64,000 bases of DNA, from NCBI RefSeq assembly GCF_007997155.1, contig NZ_VORT01000006.1, positions 169,300 through 233,299 on the forward strand. Direction: 5' to 3'. This document shows, one piece after another, positions 61,662 through 64,000 of this stretch. Position numbers and translations under genes: made by a program. Source of the stretch: Aequorivita antarctica. GTDB lineage: Bacteria > Bacteroidota > Bacteroidia > Flavobacteriales > Flavobacteriaceae. Under the pieces are notes generated by a model, which was not told the origin of the DNA, ran no database searches, and was given only the letters and a program-made list of their open reading frames with translations. Positions within the stretch are counted from its first letter, which is position 1, and each line of letters starts with the position of its first letter.

Positions 61662-64000
61662 ATGAAAAAAATTACCTTTTTAATCTTAACGTTTTTCATT
61701 TGTGCAGTTGGGCTCGCCCAACCCGCAAATGATTTATGTGCGAACGCCATAGCCATTACGGGCGATGGCGTTATTAATGCCACTACCGTTGGCGCTACCG
61801 TTGATGCCGTTCCTGCCTGTATTACTGGAAGTGTGGCTCCTGGGGTTTGGTACACTCTTACCGATGCTTCTGGTGTACCAGGATCTTCAGTTACATTAAG
61901 TTTGTGTGGTAGTGCATATGATACAAAAATTGCTGTGTTCTCAGGAACCTGTGGCGCATTTGGATGCATTGCCTACAACGACGATTTTTGTGGCCTTCAG
62001 AGCCAAGCTACTTTTACAAGTGATGGTTCTTCAACGTATCATGTTCTTGTCTATGGTTTTGGTTCCGGCACAGGAGCATTTACCCTTACTACTACAGGAT
62101 TTCCAGTGGCTCCACCTCCAGTTGGCGATATCAGCGAATGTGCTGTAGGCCTTCCTTTGCCTATAGACCCACCAGCATCTGTAACTTCTACTTTGACCGT
62201 TACTGAAACAGGTGTAATTGGTGTCGCTAATGGCGATTATCATTTTGATGATGTAATCCTGAACGCTGCAAGTGGATGGGCTAGTGACCTAGAAATTGTC
62301 TTGATAGCTCCATCAAGTGCATCATTGGTGCTTAGTTCGGGTAACGGAGGTATAGGAGGTTTGACCCCTGCCCAGACCCTAACTTTTAAAGATAGCTCAA
62401 CAAATGATATTACTGCTTGGACGAGTGCACCCACATTACCTGATTATCAAGCAGAAGGTGGTTTATTAAATACTTTTTTTGCTGGGGAACCAGTTAATGG
62501 AACTTGGACTTTAAGCATCGTGGACAATGGTCCTTTCGGTGATGGCGGATCTTTAAACTCTTTCTGTATTAATATGTCTTTGATAACCGTAGTTGGCAAT
62601 CCACCAACTATCGCTTGTCCAGCAGACATTACAATAAACAATGCCGTAGGTACCTGTGGTGCGGTAGCAAACTTTGCCGGTGTTGCCTTTGATGTTGAAG
62701 ACGGGAACATCTCCTCTTCTATCGTGGCCACTCCTGCAAGCGGAAGCACTTTCGCTGTTGGTGTTACTAACGTAATACTTTCAGTTACCGATAGTGATGG
62801 AAATACCTCTACCTGTAACTTTAATGTTACTGTATTGGACAACGAACTTCCAGTTGCTGTTTGCCAAGATATAACAGTGGACCTTGATCCTGTAACAGGA
62901 ATGGCTACTATTACTGCTGCCGATGTTGACAATGGCTCGAATGACAACTGTGGCATCGCCTCTATGAGCTTGGACGTTTCTTCGTTCGATTGCTCTATGA
63001 CAGGTGCGAACACTGTAATACTTACAGTTACCGACAACTCAGGCAACTCTTCAACTTGTACCTCTACCGTTACCGTTCAGGACGTTACTGCACCAGAGAT
63101 ATTCTGTGTAGGAGGATTTGGAATCTTTACCGAGTCTGAGGACTTTGAAGGCGCTTCTGTGCCTGCAGGTTGGTCAACAATTGTAGAAGCTGGTGCTGCT
63201 GATTGGGAATTTGGTTCAGGAGATATGCCTATAGGTCCTGATTTTCCAACAAACGCCGCAATTTTCAATGATGATGCTGCGGGTAATGGACAGACCAACC
63301 TCGTAAGATTGCTATCTCCAGTATATGACCTTACCGGAGCTTCCAACGTAACCGTTGACTATGATGTGGCCTTCCAGGAATTTGGTGACCAAATCTTTAC
63401 CGTTGAGGTATTTGACGGTGCAGCTTGGCAACAGATTGCTCTTTATGATGCAAACTTGGCCACTATTCAGACTGAATCAATCGATGTTTCTGCTTATGTG
63501 AACGCAGCATTCCAAGTACGTTACACTTATGATGACCTTGGCGGATGGGGCTGGGGACCAGGTGTTGACAACTTCTTGTTAAGCTATGAAGCTGCTTCTG
63601 GCGGAGGTCTTGATGTTTTCCTTGATGCAAACGGAATGGCTAGTGTAGATCCTAACGATCTTTTAGTAAGTGTTAACGAAGCTTGTGGATACACTGTTAC
63701 CGCTGGCGGTGTTGGTGGAGGAACCACAGGTTCTTTAAGCACTATGTTTATAGGAACAAATGGTGGTGCCTCAGGTTGGACAGTAATGTACGACGTAACT
63801 GTAGGCCCAGCTGATATTGAAGTAACTGAACTAGACATTAATAGCACGAGTACAACGGCGTTTGATTTAGACCTATATGTTCTTACAGGAACTTATGTAG
63901 GTAACGAAACCAACGCAGCTGCTTGGGGTGCTGTTGCCGCTACTGGTTCTGGAACCGGTGCTGGTACAGATTTACCTAGTAATGTTGTTCTTGATGCTCC
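61662..64000 (+). CDS. Large multidomain adhesin-like secreted protein (5' part)
   Basis: At least 779 residues, open to the window end with no stop, so the gene is truncated at the right. A signal peptide (MKKITFLILTFFICAVGLAQ) is followed by a beta-sandwich domain (about 22-145, ANDLCANAIAITGDG, WYTLTDASG, FSGTCGAFGCIAYNDDFC). Then a P/HomoB-like domain (about 155-310, GDYHFDDVILNAASGWASDL and VNGTWTLSIVDNGPFGDGG) and two HYR-like domains (about 312-480, CPADITINNAVG, NVTVLDNELPVAVCQDITV) follow. A MAM- or CUB-like region (about 490-650, AGWSTIVEAGAADWEFGSG) comes next. The missing end probably carries a T9SS sorting domain or gliding-motility adhesin repeats. Confidence 0.85.
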   Translation, partial: MKKITFLILTFFICAVGLAQPANDLCANAIAITGDGVINATTVGATVDAVPACITGSVAPGVWYTLTDASGVPGSSVTLSLCGSAYDTKIAVFSGTCGAFGCIAYNDDFCGLQSQATFTSDGSSTYHVLVYGFGSGTGAFTLTTTGFPVAPPPVGDISECAVGLPLPIDPPASVTSTLTVTETGVIGVANGDYHFDDVILNAASGWASDLEIVLIAPSSASLVLSSGNGGIGGLTPAQTLTFKDSSTNDITAWTSAPTLPDYQAEGGLLNTFFAGEPVNGTWTLSIVDNGPFGDGGSLNSFCINMSLITVVGNPPTIACPADITINNAVGTCGAVANFAGVAFDVEDGNISSSIVATPASGSTFAVGVTNVILSVTDSDGNTSTCNFNVTVLDNELPVAVCQDITVDLDPVTGMATITAADVDNGSNDNCGIASMSLDVSSFDCSMTGANTVILTVTDNSGNSSTCTSTVTVQDVTAPEIFCVGGFGIFTESEDFEGASVPAGWSTIVEAGAADWEFGSGDMPIGPDFPTNAAIFNDDAAGNGQTNLVRLLSPVYDLTGASNVTVDYDVAFQEFGDQIFTVEVFDGAAWQQIALYDANLATIQTESIDVSAYVNAAFQVRYTYDDLGGWGWGPGVDNFLLSYEAASGGGLDVFLDANGMASVDPNDLLVSVNEACGYTVTAGGVGGGTTGSLSTMFIGTNGGASGWTVMYDVTVGPADIEVTELDINSTSTTAFDLDLYVLTGTYVGNETNAAAWGAVAATGSGTGAGTDLPSNVVLDA

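Overview
The window comes from an AT-rich member of the Bacteroidota, most likely the Flavobacteriaceae. The signs are TonB-dependent transport, several secreted proteins with type IX secretion (T9SS) C-terminal sorting domains, peptidases of families S9 and S46, Bacteroidota-type promoters (TAnnTTTG, with TTG about 19 nt upstream) and a compact type II-C CRISPR-Cas9 locus. An Aequorivita-like genus is possible, but I cannot prove it from sequence alone. No rRNA or tRNA gene was recognised.

Layout. 1-3.8 kb: the end of a dipeptidyl-peptidase IV-type S9 enzyme and two POT peptide transporters, a peptide-use cluster. 3.8-11.3 kb: housekeeping genes (thioredoxin-like protein, comEC, NlpC/P60 lipoprotein, lpxB, ddl, PASTA protein, rluD). 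11.3-19.6 kb: an FG-GAP T9SS protein, an S46 dipeptidyl peptidase of DPP7 type, an unknown anchored protein, an alpha/beta hydrolase lipoprotein and a DUF808 protein. 19.6-26.4 kb: a LytTR response regulator, two LytS-type histidine kinases (the second apparently catalytically degenerate) and two tandem T9SS paralogues. The paralogues share a matched promoter and an upstream direct repeat with 21-nt spacing, which looks like a LytTR regulon. 26.7-30.4 kb: a four-gene operon of secreted proteins of unknown function. 30.5-36.6 kb: a small membrane protein, a TonB receptor, a 38-residue basic protein, a STAS protein and an ABC-F ATPase.

36.6-44.9 kb is the most interesting part. It holds a 28-repeat CRISPR array, cas2, cas1, cas9 (1374 aa) and a tracrRNA with anti-repeat and terminator. 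The whole locus lies between two copies of the 3' end of the ABC-F gene that differ only by synonymous changes at shared codons. This suggests it arrived as an island at that gene end. The 46-nt repeat itself contains a near-consensus Bacteroidota promoter (TTG-N19-TATTTTTA) pointing into the next spacer. Each repeat could therefore start its own crRNA, as is known for Neisseria and Campylobacter type II-C systems.

44.9-48.7 kb: an ECF sigma factor followed by stress-type genes (YceI, DUF6789-like, flavodoxin-like, DJ-1/PfpI, DUF4251). 49.1-51.9 kb: a multidomain PIG-L/Calx-beta/discoidin T9SS protein, followed by a remnant of a second DUF4251 gene. 52-58 kb: a DUF3037/HipA-like pair, a cation/proton antiporter, a sulfotransferase-like protein, a DUF3124 lipoprotein, yaaA and a uracil-DNA-glycosylase-like protein. 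58.2-64 kb: a large FG-GAP/UnbV lipoprotein and the start of a large adhesin-like secreted protein that runs off the window.
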